From: a virus
DNA: 31,431 nt
IMG/VR virus record: IMGVR_UViG_3300048790_000015
Location: 1-31,431 of that record
Strand: one strand, 5' to 3'
This document shows, piece by piece, positions 1 through 6,857 of the stretch. Made by a program: the position numbers and the translations under genes. Under the pieces are notes generated by a model. That model was not told where the DNA came from. It did not search any database and was given only the letters and a program-made list of their open reading frames with translations. How positions within the stretch are numbered: position 1 is the first letter of the stretch; every line of letters starts with the position of its first letter.

Positions 1-1
1 A

Positions 2-340
2 GGGCAGGATGCTTACAAGGGGCAGCTCTACATCAGCTCGTCCAGCAAGGTACAGCCGCGCATCTTGGCGACTGTCAACGGCATCAACCAGGAGGTCCCC
101 GAGGACCACGAGTTCGCACCCTACAGTGGATGCCACGCGAATGCGATCATCAACATATGGGCGCAGAACAACAAGTGGGGCAAGCGCGTTAACGCTGGGC
201 TCACGGGGGTGCAGTTCCTCCGGCACGATGTCCGTCTGTCGGGCGCTGGCAAGGTTGCATCGCTCGAAGAGTTCGGGGTCGTAGCGACGGATGCGGACGG
301 AGCCGCTCCGGCGAGTGGAGGGAACGAGGGTCTGGTCTAA
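2..340 (+). CDS. Single-strand DNA-binding protein, DUF2815/Enc34-like (5' end outside window)
   Basis: The reading frame is open from base 2 with no stop upstream, so this is the C-terminal 112 residues of a gene that starts outside the window. The sequence has the pattern I associate with the Enc34-type phage ssDNA-binding family (DUF2815): a 'GCHANAIINIWAQNN' strand, then 'GLTGVQFLRHD' and a short tail ending in an acidic, Ala/Gly-rich stretch. In that family the protein coats single-stranded DNA during phage replication, and the acidic tail may contact partners. Its place directly ahead of the DNA polymerase operon fits this role. A terminator hairpin begins 7 bases after the stop codon. 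An internal TTG at 65 is not needed as a start because homology-like sequence continues upstream of it. Identification is from motif memory, not a search. Confidence 0.78.
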   Translation, partial: GQDAYKGQLYISSSSKVQPRILATVNGINQEVPEDHEFAPYSGCHANAIINIWAQNNKWGKRVNAGLTGVQFLRHDVRLSGAGKVASLEEFGVVATDADGAAPASGGNEGLV

Positions 341-347
341 AGAGTTT

Positions 348-397
348 GCGCGCCGGGGTGATGAGTCGGACCGGGTCCGCTCCCGGCGCGCGTTTTT
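348..397 (+). terminator. Intrinsic terminator with nested hairpin
   Basis: Arms at 348-357 (gcgcgccggg) and 382-391 (cccggcgcgc) form a perfect 10-bp GC stem, followed by a G and a run of five T (393-397). The 24-nt loop contains a second perfect 5-bp stem (367-371 cggac with 375-379 gtccg). The shape fits a Rho-independent terminator for the ssDNA-binding protein gene. The next gene starts only 28 bases past the T run, so some transcripts probably read through. Confidence 0.85.
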
Positions 398-426
398 AGG
401 AGACTACGATTTTAGGAGACTACGAT
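395..426 (+). repeat. 16-bp tandem duplication carrying a ribosome-binding site
   Basis: The unit tttaggagactacgat occurs twice back to back (395-410 and 411-426) with no mismatch. Each copy holds a Shine-Dalgarno sequence (TAGGAGA). Only the second is followed by a start codon: its final 'at' supplies the first two bases of the ATG at 425. The first copy begins in the T run of the terminator. Confidence 0.9.
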
Positions 427-718
427 GAGCACAATTCAGAAACTCGATCCAATGGTCCGCGAGCGCAGAACGCAGCGGAAGAATCTTCTGGCGTTCTTCG
501 AGAAGCAGCGCCGCACCGACACAGAGGTCGGCAAATTTTGCATCACGAGTTGGGCACACATGGTCGCGATCCGCGACGACCCCGGCTCGGACGGGTTTAG
601 GAAGCACGCACTAGCAATGCGGCTGCATGAACGGTTTAGCAAGATCATCGAGGCGCAGAGCGCACCAGAAACTGTCGGCAACGAAGGTTGGGGAAACCCA
701 GGCTACGGGGCTTCGTAA
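425..718 (+). CDS. Hypothetical small protein upstream of DNA polymerase
   Basis: This encodes 97 residues. The start at 425 has a strong ribosome-binding site (AGGAGA, 414-419) at good spacing. The protein is charged, with a basic N-terminal third (RERRTQRKNLL) and a Gly/Asn-rich C-terminus, and has no cysteines beyond one and no membrane segment. I do not recognise a family. The stop TAA (716-718) overlaps the ATG of the DNA polymerase (718) as TAATG, so the two are probably translationally coupled and this may serve replication. Function unknown. Confidence 0.75.
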   Translation: MSTIQKLDPMVRERRTQRKNLLAFFEKQRRTDTEVGKFCITSWAHMVAIRDDPGSDGFRKHALAMRLHERFSKIIEAQSAPETVGNEGWGNPGYGAS

Positions 719-2913
719 TGACCGACCCCTGCTTCCTGGACGCCGAGACCAGGAGCATCATCCCGATCCAACGCGGGAACGACGTGTACACGCGCTCCGC
801 GCAGTGTCTCATTGTGACCTGGGCTATCGGAGAGGGGGAAGCGCGAGGATGGGACGCCTACGATGACCCGCGGATGCCCGCGGAGTTGGAAGATCAGATA
901 GACGACGAGCGCGTGCAGCTCGTCGCGCATAACGCGAAGTTCGACCGCAACATCCTGCGCTACGCCCTCAAGAAGCCGACCGCGCACGAGCGCTGGTTCG
1001 ATACGCAGTCTTGCGCCTATAGCGCGGGCCTCCCCGGCTCCCTTGAGTGGCTGGGGCTCGTACTCGGCTTGACGCCGGACCAGGCGAAGCTGGCGGAAGA
1101 CGGCCGATTGATCCAGTGGTTCTGTGTCCCGAAGGCGGACGGCACATTCCGGAGTCCTTATGAGTACCCTGACAAATGGCGAGTGTTCTTCGATTATGCA
1201 GTTCGTGACACGGAAGCTCTGCGAGAAGTTTACAAGCGCCTTGCCAAGCACAATTATTCAGGAGATGGCCTCCGGCTCTACCACCTGGATCAAGCTATCA
1301 ATCGCCGAGGATTCCAGTTTGATGTGTCGCTTGCTAGAGCCGCACAGGCTTTTCTTAAAGACGCCAAAGTTACCACCGATGCCGCTATCTCGGAGCGAAC
1401 TGGCGGAGTTGTTGCGGCTGCCACTCAGCGAGAGCGACTGCTCAACTATCTCAACGAGAAGTACGGAGCTGGCCTCGCAAATCTACGGGCGTCTGAGCTG
1501 CGTTCATACCTAGAGCAGGACGATCTGGACCCCGAGGTTCGCTTCCTCTTGGAGACGCGGCTGGAAGCGGCGAAGTCCTCCGGCTCGAAGTACGGCCGCG
1601 GCATCCTGGCGGTCGGCCCCGGCAACCGGATGCGCGACACGATTCAGTTCAACGGGGCGGGGCGTACCGGACGCTCCAGCGGCCGCGGGTTCCAGCCGCA
1701 TAACATGGCGCGGCCCGCTATCACGGTGCGGAACGCGGACGGCGAATATAAGCTCGCTCCGGTGAAGGCGAAGTACATAGACGAAGTCGTCATCCCCGGC
1801 ATCTACTCTAAGAAGGCGCTCGACAACGCGCTGGTGTACGGCGGCCCCAACGAGGTTGGAGCGCTGGCATTGCGCCACGTCATCACCGCGGCACCCGGCA
1901 ATACCTTAGTCGTCGGAGACTGGTCGAACATCGAGAGTCGCGTGCTTGCGTGGATCGCGAACCAGGAGTGGAAGCTAGCGGCGTACCGCGCGCTCGATGC
2001 CGGGACCGGACAGGACTTGTATAAGCTCCTGTTCTCGCAGTTCTTCGGTATCGACATTGAGACTATCAACGACACCGAGCGCCAGTCCGGCAAGGTCTGC
2101 GAGCTGGCATTCGGCTTCGGCGGCGGCGTCGGGGCGCTCGTGATGATGGCCGCGACATACCAGATTGACCTCGCGGTGCTAGCCGCGCTGGTGCTCCCGC
2201 GCGCCAAGCCGGAACACCTGAAAAAAGCCACGAAGGCATGGCGGCGCGCATTCCTAACCGGCGAGGACTACGGCCTGGAGCCCGCGGTATACAAAGCGTG
2301 CGACGTATTGAAACAAACCTATAGGGAATCCAACGATGCGATCAACCAATTTCGGTACGACCTGGATAATGCGATCAAAGGCTCTATCAAGAGCCCTGGA
2401 CAGAGCTACTCTGTTGGCCGTTGCAAAGTTTGGTCAGTATCTACATGGCTTATCATCGAGCTTCCGTCCGGACGACGCCTACTTTACGCGTCCCCTAGAG
2501 TTGAGAAGGAAGTTCTGGCTGACCCCGAGAGTAAGAAACCTATCCATCGAGAGTACGTTACCTACGTTACCGCTCGCGGAAAGTCCTGGCGCAGAGAGCG
2601 AGCCTGGTCCGGACTGTTCGTTGAAAACGTGGTTCAAGCCGCGGCGAATGATGTCCTCCGCGGAGCCCTTATACGTATCGACGCTGACGCCTGGACAGTA
2701 CCCGCCGTCAAAGCCTATCTGCTGACACTGCCGGACGACGAGCGCACGGCGATCAGCCTGCACGTCCACGACGAAGTGGTGCTGGACGTGCCGGAGGGCT
2801 CCTACCCGCTGGAGCGACTGTTGGCAGTGATGAAAGAGCCCTTCGCATGGTCCGAAGGTTTGCCGCTGAAAGCGTCCGGATGGGCCGGATTCCGCTACGG
2901 AAAACGCGAATGA
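718..2913 (+). CDS. Family A DNA polymerase with 3'-5' exonuclease domain
   Basis: The 731-residue replicative polymerase has proofreading exonuclease motifs I (D8, E10 in LDAET), II (D76 in AHNAKFDRN) and III (D164 in YAVRD). Polymerase motif A is D401 in GDWSNIESR, motif B is R455/K459 in RQSGKVCELAFGFGGG, and motif C is H684-D685-E686. The motif B form (RQxGKVxELxxGFGGG) is the one used by a phage branch of family A enzymes and differs from the bacterial Pol I form. There is no 5'-3' exonuclease domain. The frame is also open upstream to a TTG at 688, but ATG 718 overlaps the preceding stop as TAATG and is preferred. Its neighbours (ssDNA-binding protein, nuclease, helicase, second exonuclease) make up a phage replication module. 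Confidence 0.95.
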   Translation: MTDPCFLDAETRSIIPIQRGNDVYTRSAQCLIVTWAIGEGEARGWDAYDDPRMPAELEDQIDDERVQLVAHNAKFDRNILRYALKKPTAHERWFDTQSCAYSAGLPGSLEWLGLVLGLTPDQAKLAEDGRLIQWFCVPKADGTFRSPYEYPDKWRVFFDYAVRDTEALREVYKRLAKHNYSGDGLRLYHLDQAINRRGFQFDVSLARAAQAFLKDAKVTTDAAISERTGGVVAAATQRERLLNYLNEKYGAGLANLRASELRSYLEQDDLDPEVRFLLETRLEAAKSSGSKYGRGILAVGPGNRMRDTIQFNGAGRTGRSSGRGFQPHNMARPAITVRNADGEYKLAPVKAKYIDEVVIPGIYSKKALDNALVYGGPNEVGALALRHVITAAPGNTLVVGDWSNIESRVLAWIANQEWKLAAYRALDAGTGQDLYKLLFSQFFGIDIETINDTERQSGKVCELAFGFGGGVGALVMMAATYQIDLAVLAALVLPRAKPEHLKKATKAWRRAFLTGEDYGLEPAVYKACDVLKQTYRESNDAINQFRYDLDNAIKGSIKSPGQSYSVGRCKVWSVSTWLIIELPSGRRLLYASPRVEKEVLADPESKKPIHREYVTYVTARGKSWRRERAWSGLFVENVVQAAANDVLRGALIRIDADAWTVPAVKAYLLTLPDDERTAISLHVHDEVVLDVPEGSYPLERLLAVMKEPFAWSEGLPLKASGWAGFRYGKRE

Positions 2914-2963
2914 CGAAAAACGTAGCCAAATACCTTCAACGTTTTCTGGAGAGTCGCGCATGA
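2910..2963 (+). CDS. Possible 17-codon ORF bridging polymerase and next gene
   Basis: An ATG at 2910 overlaps the polymerase stop as ATGA. The frame runs 17 codons to a TGA at 2961-2963, which itself overlaps the ATG of the next gene (2960) as ATGA. The peptide is basic (MTKNVAKYLQRFLESRA). It may be only a re-initiation bridge keeping ribosomes on the message, or chance. The next gene has its own site (GGAGAG) inside this ORF, which weakens the case for need. Confidence 0.22.
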   Translation: MTKNVAKYLQRFLESRA

Positions 2964-3187
2964 AAGAGTTCTTAGCGTTCTGTTTCTTCTTGTTTGGGGG
3001 TGTAGCCTTGATCTGGTGGGTTGATGAACCTCTACGGCAGTCAGGCCCCGGCGAAGCCATACAGGGAATCTACAGCCACCTGAATTGCGACACCCAACCC
3101 GGCAAGTACCCGTGGTACGAAGCGGTTCTTACGGTTGACGCAGACGGCAACGAATCTGAGTTCATCTACTTCCTTGGATGTCGGTAG
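2960..3187 (+). CDS. Small membrane-anchored hypothetical protein
   Basis: This encodes 75 residues. A hydrophobic N-terminus (about residues 3-20, FLAFCFFLFGGVALIWWV) forms one predicted membrane segment or uncleaved signal anchor. It is followed by a soluble domain of about 50 residues with two cysteines (in HLNCDT and at the end, FLGCR), which could be disulfide-linked if periplasmic. A GGAGAG site lies about 8 bases before the ATG. It overlaps the next gene by 10 bases. I do not recognise the family. An exported or membrane protein inside a replication operon could act on the host envelope or tether replication, but that is inference. Confidence 0.65.
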   Translation: MKEFLAFCFFLFGGVALIWWVDEPLRQSGPGEAIQGIYSHLNCDTQPGKYPWYEAVLTVDADGNESEFIYFLGCR

Positions 3188-3405
3188 ACGTGACAAGCGT
3201 AACCGACATGCTCGAAGTGAGGCGCACCCGCGAGGCCGCGCGCCTGCGGATAATCCAGCTTTACAAGGACTGCATCACCGATTGGTGCGGGCACGACTTA
3301 GCGATAGAGTTAGTGCATGAGCAGACCAAAGTGCCGCACGCACAGATTTACAACATCGTAGCTAACGCAGGAAATGGAATATGGGAAGACCCGAAGGTCG
3401 TGTAG
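3178..3405 (+). CDS. Hypothetical 75-residue protein
   Basis: This starts with ATG inside the previous gene (10-base overlap) and overlaps the VRR-NUC gene by 25 bases, so it sits in a coupled chain. The protein is soluble and mostly helical in appearance. The C-terminal half (about residues 40-66: AIELVHEQTKVPHAQIYNIVAN) has the spacing of a small helix-turn-helix, so it might bind DNA, but I see no family match. It contains two cysteines (ITDWCGHD and upstream). Function unknown. Confidence 0.65.
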   Translation: MSVDVTSVTDMLEVRRTREAARLRIIQLYKDCITDWCGHDLAIELVHEQTKVPHAQIYNIVANAGNGIWEDPKVV

Positions 3406-3671
3406 AAGACTATCTGTGCGAGCAAGTCGCTCTGCATGGTGGTCTCCATGAAAAACATTCTTCTCCTGGCCGGAACGGAGTCCCCGATCAACTCATCACT
3501 TGGTTTCGGAAGATGGACTTGGTCGAGACAAAGGCACCGGACGGTGCGCTCTCCGGGGCGCAGGAGCGCGACCACGCGCGTCGCGCTGCGCGGGGTATCA
3601 AAGTGAAGGTCTGCCACACCATCGACCAGGTGAACGCCTACATCGAGTCTCGGAGACCGTACTGGTTATGA
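3381..3671 (+). CDS. VRR-NUC domain nuclease
   Basis: This 96-residue protein is almost entirely one VRR-NUC domain, a compact PD-(D/E)XK nuclease fold. Visible marks are the N-terminal Glu (E9), the loop HSSPGRNGVPD with D36, the catalytic E49-x-K51 pair in LVETKAP, and a conserved Q61 in LSGAQERDHARR. Members of this family act on branched or structured DNA, and phages commonly carry a stand-alone copy beside an SNF2-type helicase, as here. An AGGAAATGG ribosome site precedes ATG 3381. The stop overlaps the helicase start as ATGA (3668-3671). It likely processes replication or recombination intermediates together with the helicase. Confidence 0.92.
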   Translation: MGRPEGRVEDYLCEQVALHGGLHEKHSSPGRNGVPDQLITWFRKMDLVETKAPDGALSGAQERDHARRAARGIKVKVCHTIDQVNAYIESRRPYWL

Positions 3672-5035
3672 GGCACTACGCCCCCCATCCGCACCAAGCG
3701 ACCGCACGGAGGTTCCTGATAGAAACCCCGCGCGCGAACCTGTGGATGCCGATGGGGGCAGGAAAGACCGCCGCGGTTCTGTCCGTGCTGGACATCCTCC
3801 AGCTAGCGAGCAGCAACTTCTTTCCCGCGCTGGTGCTAGCGCCGAAGCGGGTGGCGCAGATTGTGTGGACGGACGAACGCGACGAGTGGGATGCCTTCCA
3901 AGGGCTTTCTATGGCGCGCATCATCGGCACCGAAGAGGAGCGCCTGGCTGCGTTGCGCGGGCCGAAGAAAGACGTATACACGATCAACTACGAGAACATT
4001 CCGTGGTTGATGAAGACGCTCGGGGATAAGCCCTGGCCGTTCCGCATCGTGATCGCGGACGAGTCCACCCGCCTGAAGAACTTTCGCCTCATGGGCGGCG
4101 GCGGCGCACGAGCTAACGCGCTGTCGTATATCGCGCGGCATACCGGCCGCTGGATAAACCTGACTGGCACGCCGGTCACGAACGGCCTGAAAGACCTATG
4201 GGGGCAGAATTGGTTCGTGGACTTCGGGGCCGCGCTCGGCCGCTCGTATAGCGCGTTCCAGCGCCGCTGGTTCATCGAGGAGGCGTACACTCACCGGATC
4301 ATCCCTATCGCCGACGCCAACGAGGAGATTCACGAAGCCATGAAGGGGCTAGCCCTCGCTTTCGATCTGGAGGAGTGTCTGCCGAATGTCGATAAGCCGT
4401 TCTACGTGCCGGTCGAAGTCGAGCTGCCCCCCGATGCGCGCAAGCTCTACAACGCGATGGAGGCAGAGTTCTTCATCGAGCTGGGCACGGACGGGATCGA
4501 GGCGCTTAACGCGATGGCGAAGGCAACGAAGCTGCTGCAACTCGCCTCCGGTGCGATCTACGATGCCGAACACCACGCCCACGACGTACACGATGCGAAG
4601 ATCGAGGCCCTACAAGAGATAGTGGAGTCCACTGATGAAAACCTACTTGTTGCGTATCACTATCGCTTCGAGCCGCCACGCATTCGGCGAGCTTTCCCCG
4701 CCGCGCGGATTCTCGAAACCGAGCGTGATATTGACGATTGGAACGCGGGACGGATCAAGATGCTTCTCGCCCATCCGCAGTCCGCAGGACACGGTATCAA
4801 CCTGGCGCGAGGGGGACGAAATATCGTTTTCTTCACCCACACTTGGGACCTTGAACTTAGACAGCAAATCATTGAAAGATTGGGTCCTGCAAGACAGGCA
4901 CAGTTAGGGACCGGCCTAGCCACCAGAATCTTCGACATCACAGCGAAGAATACACTAGACGTTGAGGCGCTAGAGCGCACCGACGAGAAATTGACGGTTC
5001 AACAGGCCCTCATGCGGGCGCGATCACGGAGATAA
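3668..5035 (+). CDS. SNF2-type superfamily 2 DNA helicase/translocase
   Basis: This 455-residue protein carries SF2 motifs: a Q-like element (PHPHQ), Walker A GAGKT (residues 30-34), motif Ia (VLAPKRV), motif II DEST (131-134) in place of the common DEAH, motif III LTGTP (165-169), and C-terminal motifs including HPQSAGHGINL and TWDLELRQQIIERLGPARQ (motif VI-like). This layout is the phage SNF2/Rad54-like helicase usually paired with VRR-NUC. It would move along double-stranded DNA using ATP, remodelling forks or recombination intermediates. The frame extends back to 3500 without a stop, but that extension only overlaps the nuclease gene. ATG 3668 overlaps the nuclease stop and begins just before the first conserved motif. 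Confidence 0.93.
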   Translation: MRHYAPHPHQATARRFLIETPRANLWMPMGAGKTAAVLSVLDILQLASSNFFPALVLAPKRVAQIVWTDERDEWDAFQGLSMARIIGTEEERLAALRGPKKDVYTINYENIPWLMKTLGDKPWPFRIVIADESTRLKNFRLMGGGGARANALSYIARHTGRWINLTGTPVTNGLKDLWGQNWFVDFGAALGRSYSAFQRRWFIEEAYTHRIIPIADANEEIHEAMKGLALAFDLEECLPNVDKPFYVPVEVELPPDARKLYNAMEAEFFIELGTDGIEALNAMAKATKLLQLASGAIYDAEHHAHDVHDAKIEALQEIVESTDENLLVAYHYRFEPPRIRRAFPAARILETERDIDDWNAGRIKMLLAHPQSAGHGINLARGGRNIVFFTHTWDLELRQQIIERLGPARQAQLGTGLATRIFDITAKNTLDVEALERTDEKLTVQQALMRARSRR

Positions 5036-5036
5036 C

Positions 5037-5825
5037 ATGACTGTAGGAAAGCCTTGCATATGCACGCTGGATATTGAGACGACACCCTTGCGGTCGTACC
5101 ACTGGGGGTTGTTCGACCAGAACATCGGCCTGGACATGATCGAGACCGAGTGGTCTATCCTTTCGTACGCAGCTAAGTGGCTGGGGAAGCGGCCGGTTCT
5201 GTACAACGACACGTCGGGTCGCGGCGAGAAAGGTGTGCGGGATGATAGGAAACTGTGCCAGGAGTTGTGGGATATCCTGAACGCGGCGGATATTATAGTC
5301 GCGCAGAACGGCGTGAGCTTCGACATTAAGAAGATCAACGCGCGCCTGATAGAGCAGGGCTTCGGCCCCTACGCCCCGGTGCGAGTGATCGACACGCTCC
5401 GCGCAGCCAGGGCGCATTTCAAGTTCACCTCAAATAAGCTGGAATGGCAGGCAGGACACCTGACCAACACTCCGAAGAGCAAGCATAAGCGCTTCCCCGG
5501 CATCGAGCTGTGGCTGGAGTGCATGAAGGACAACCCCCTTGCATGGGCGGAGTTGAAGAAGTACAATATCCAAGATGTGCGGGCAACGGAGAAGCTGTAC
5601 TTGAAGCAGCGCCCGTGGATCGCATCGCACCCGAACGTGGGGACATACAACCTACGCGGTGACGTGCAGTGCCCGAAGTGCGGTGGCAGCAACCTACAGA
5701 GCCGAGGCGTACAGGTCTTGCAGGCCGGTGTCTACCAACGCTTCGCGTGCCAGGACTGCGGCGGTTGGGCGCGAGGGAAGAAGATGATGAACGATATTGA
5801 TGTTCGAAAGGTTAAACTAGCTTAG
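5037..5825 (+). CDS. DnaQ-like 3'-5' exonuclease with C-terminal zinc ribbon
   Basis: This 262-residue protein is a ribonuclease H-like exonuclease. DEDD-type residues are visible as D12/E14 (LDIETTP), a second Asp in QNGVSFD, a third in the RVIDTLRAA strand region, and the last Asp in YNIQDVRATEKLY. Residues 212-241 form a zinc ribbon, CPKC then CQDC (C212, C215, C238, C241), with a basic tail, probably for nucleic-acid contact. It starts 1 base after the helicase stop with GGAGA 5-6 bases before the ATG. The polymerase already has a proofreading domain, so this second exonuclease may serve repair, recombination or host DNA breakdown. Confidence 0.9.
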   Translation: MTVGKPCICTLDIETTPLRSYHWGLFDQNIGLDMIETEWSILSYAAKWLGKRPVLYNDTSGRGEKGVRDDRKLCQELWDILNAADIIVAQNGVSFDIKKINARLIEQGFGPYAPVRVIDTLRAARAHFKFTSNKLEWQAGHLTNTPKSKHKRFPGIELWLECMKDNPLAWAELKKYNIQDVRATEKLYLKQRPWIASHPNVGTYNLRGDVQCPKCGGSNLQSRGVQVLQAGVYQRFACQDCGGWARGKKMMNDIDVRKVKLA

Positions 5826-5834
5826 GAGATTTTA

Positions 5835-6125
5835 GTGCCTTACATTCTAGCTGCGCGTCGAGAATCCCTGTTTGCCGCTGGGCCGAAAGATATGGGGCCA
5901 GGCGACCTGAACTACTTCTTCACCGCGGTCGTGAACGAGTACATGAAGTGCAAGGGGTTGAACTATCAGGCGATCAACGATGTGGTTGGTGCGCTGGAGG
6001 GCGCGAAGGCTGAGTTCCAGCGCCGCGTAGTCGGCCCATTCGAGGATCGAAAACTTCAACTGAACGGAGATGTGTATGACCAGAGCCTACTTAGCAGGCT
6101 CGATGAGCGGCTATCCCCAATTTAA
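5835..6125 (+). CDS. Conserved small phage protein (DUF6899-like)
   Basis: This 96-residue protein uses a GTG start at 5835, supported by a strong site (TTAGGAGAT) just upstream. It matches a pattern I recall from small phage proteins of unknown function: 'GDLNYFFTAVVNEYM', 'KGLNYQAINDVVGALE', 'EFQRRVVGPFEDRKL', 'NGDVYD'. The family is helical and has no assigned activity. It often lies among replication and nucleotide genes, as here. The 3' end overlaps the next gene by about 50 bases. The family name is from memory and less certain than the match to the pattern. Confidence 0.75.
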   Translation: MPYILAARRESLFAAGPKDMGPGDLNYFFTAVVNEYMKCKGLNYQAINDVVGALEGAKAEFQRRVVGPFEDRKLQLNGDVYDQSLLSRLDERLSPI

Positions 6126-6504
6126 CTTTCCGGTATTCCACGAAGCAACCGCGGCCCTTCGGAAGCAGGGGTGGGATGTAGTCTCGCCCGCCGAGCTTGA
6201 TGCGAAGGCCGGGATCGCCGGGGCGGCGCTCGCATCTGAGCGCGGCGACCCGAACGATCTACCGGATAGTTGGGGCACTATCCTCGCGCGTGACGTGAAG
6301 CTGATAGCCGATGGCGGCATTGAGGCAATCGTATTTCTACCCGGCTGGGAGAAGTCGCGGGGCGCGCTGCTGGAGGGGACCATAGGGTTACTTCAGAAAG
6401 GGTTCAAGTTCTTCGACTACACCGGCCCCGATTCCCCGCCGCGCGAAATTCCACGCGTAAACCGGCTTCGAGACATACACACAGCAATGGTGCATCTAAC
6501 ATGA
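6076..6504 (+). CDS. DUF4406 protein, nucleoside deoxyribosyltransferase-like fold
   Basis: This 142-residue protein carries the family signature YLAGSMSGYPQFNFPVF near the N-terminus, VVSPAELD, and FLPGWEKSRGALLE in the second half. The fold is related to nucleoside 2-deoxyribosyltransferases, but most members have no proven substrate. An ATG at 6070 is also possible. ATG 6076 is preferred because GGAG (6065-6068) is then 7 bases away. The last 4 bases overlap the next gene (ATGA). Sitting beside a dATP/dGTP diphosphohydrolase-type gene, it probably belongs to nucleotide or modified-base metabolism; that is inference. Confidence 0.85.
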   Translation: MTRAYLAGSMSGYPQFNFPVFHEATAALRKQGWDVVSPAELDAKAGIAGAALASERGDPNDLPDSWGTILARDVKLIADGGIEAIVFLPGWEKSRGALLEGTIGLLQKGFKFFDYTGPDSPPREIPRVNRLRDIHTAMVHLT

Positions 6505-6857
6505 GCTTACCCACAGACGATGCGGCGCGTAAGGCGCTGCCGATATTCGATGGCGTCCTGATGTACTTCCCCGACGCGCTGCTCGCGGTAGCCGCGGTCT
6601 CGAAGGCCGGAAACGACCAGCACAATCCAGGCCAACCGCTGCACTGGGCGCGCGGCAAGTCGATGGATCAGATGAACACCGCTACGCGGCACATGATGGA
6701 TCACGGGATGGGGGCCGTGAAGGATACGGACGGCACCTACCACTTGGCGAAGGCGGCGTGGCGGGTGCTAGCGCAGCTGCAATTGGTGATTGAGGGGGAG
6801 CGGGCCGCCAAGGTGGGGGTTGGCCTTGGGGTGACGAAGTTCTCGGAACCGCAGTGA
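6501..6857 (+). CDS. DUF5664 / dATP-dGTP diphosphohydrolase-type protein
   Basis: This 118-residue protein matches the family through RKALPIFDGVLMYFPDALLAVAAVS, then GNDQHNPGQPLHW, then RHMMDHG and AWRVLAQLQLVIE. The family (PF18909) is named after MazG-like members that hydrolyse dGTP or dATP in phages with altered adenine. The family is broad, however, and many carriers have no such modification. The helical HD/MazG-like arrangement with several His and Glu residues suits a metal-dependent pyrophosphohydrolase. It starts within the previous gene (ATGA) and its TGA overlaps the next GTG start (GTGA). It probably adjusts the dNTP pool for the polymerase; the actual substrate is unknown. Confidence 0.85.
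   Translation: MSLPTDDAARKALPIFDGVLMYFPDALLAVAAVSKAGNDQHNPGQPLHWARGKSMDQMNTATRHMMDHGMGAVKDTDGTYHLAKAAWRVLAQLQLVIEGERAAKVGVGLGVTKFSEPQ

Noticed and set aside
2093-2140. Unusual polymerase motif B (RQSGKVCELAFGFGGG) as a sign of a broken or novel enzyme
   Set aside because: The same form, with R, K and the aromatic-Gly pair kept, occurs in a known branch of phage family A polymerases, and all other motifs are intact.
2479-3060. Minus-strand frame of 193 codons over the polymerase 3' end
   Set aside because: It is a shadow of the polymerase gene, with no upstream site and no neighbours on that strand in this part.
3500-3667. N-terminal extension of the helicase frame to 3500
   Set aside because: This part only overlaps the VRR-NUC gene out of frame. 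The ATGA junction at 3668 and the start of conserved motifs favour the shorter protein.
4058-4072. Helicase motif II DEST in place of DEAH as a loss of activity
   Set aside because: The Asp-Glu pair is kept, and this variation is accepted among phage SNF2-type helicases.
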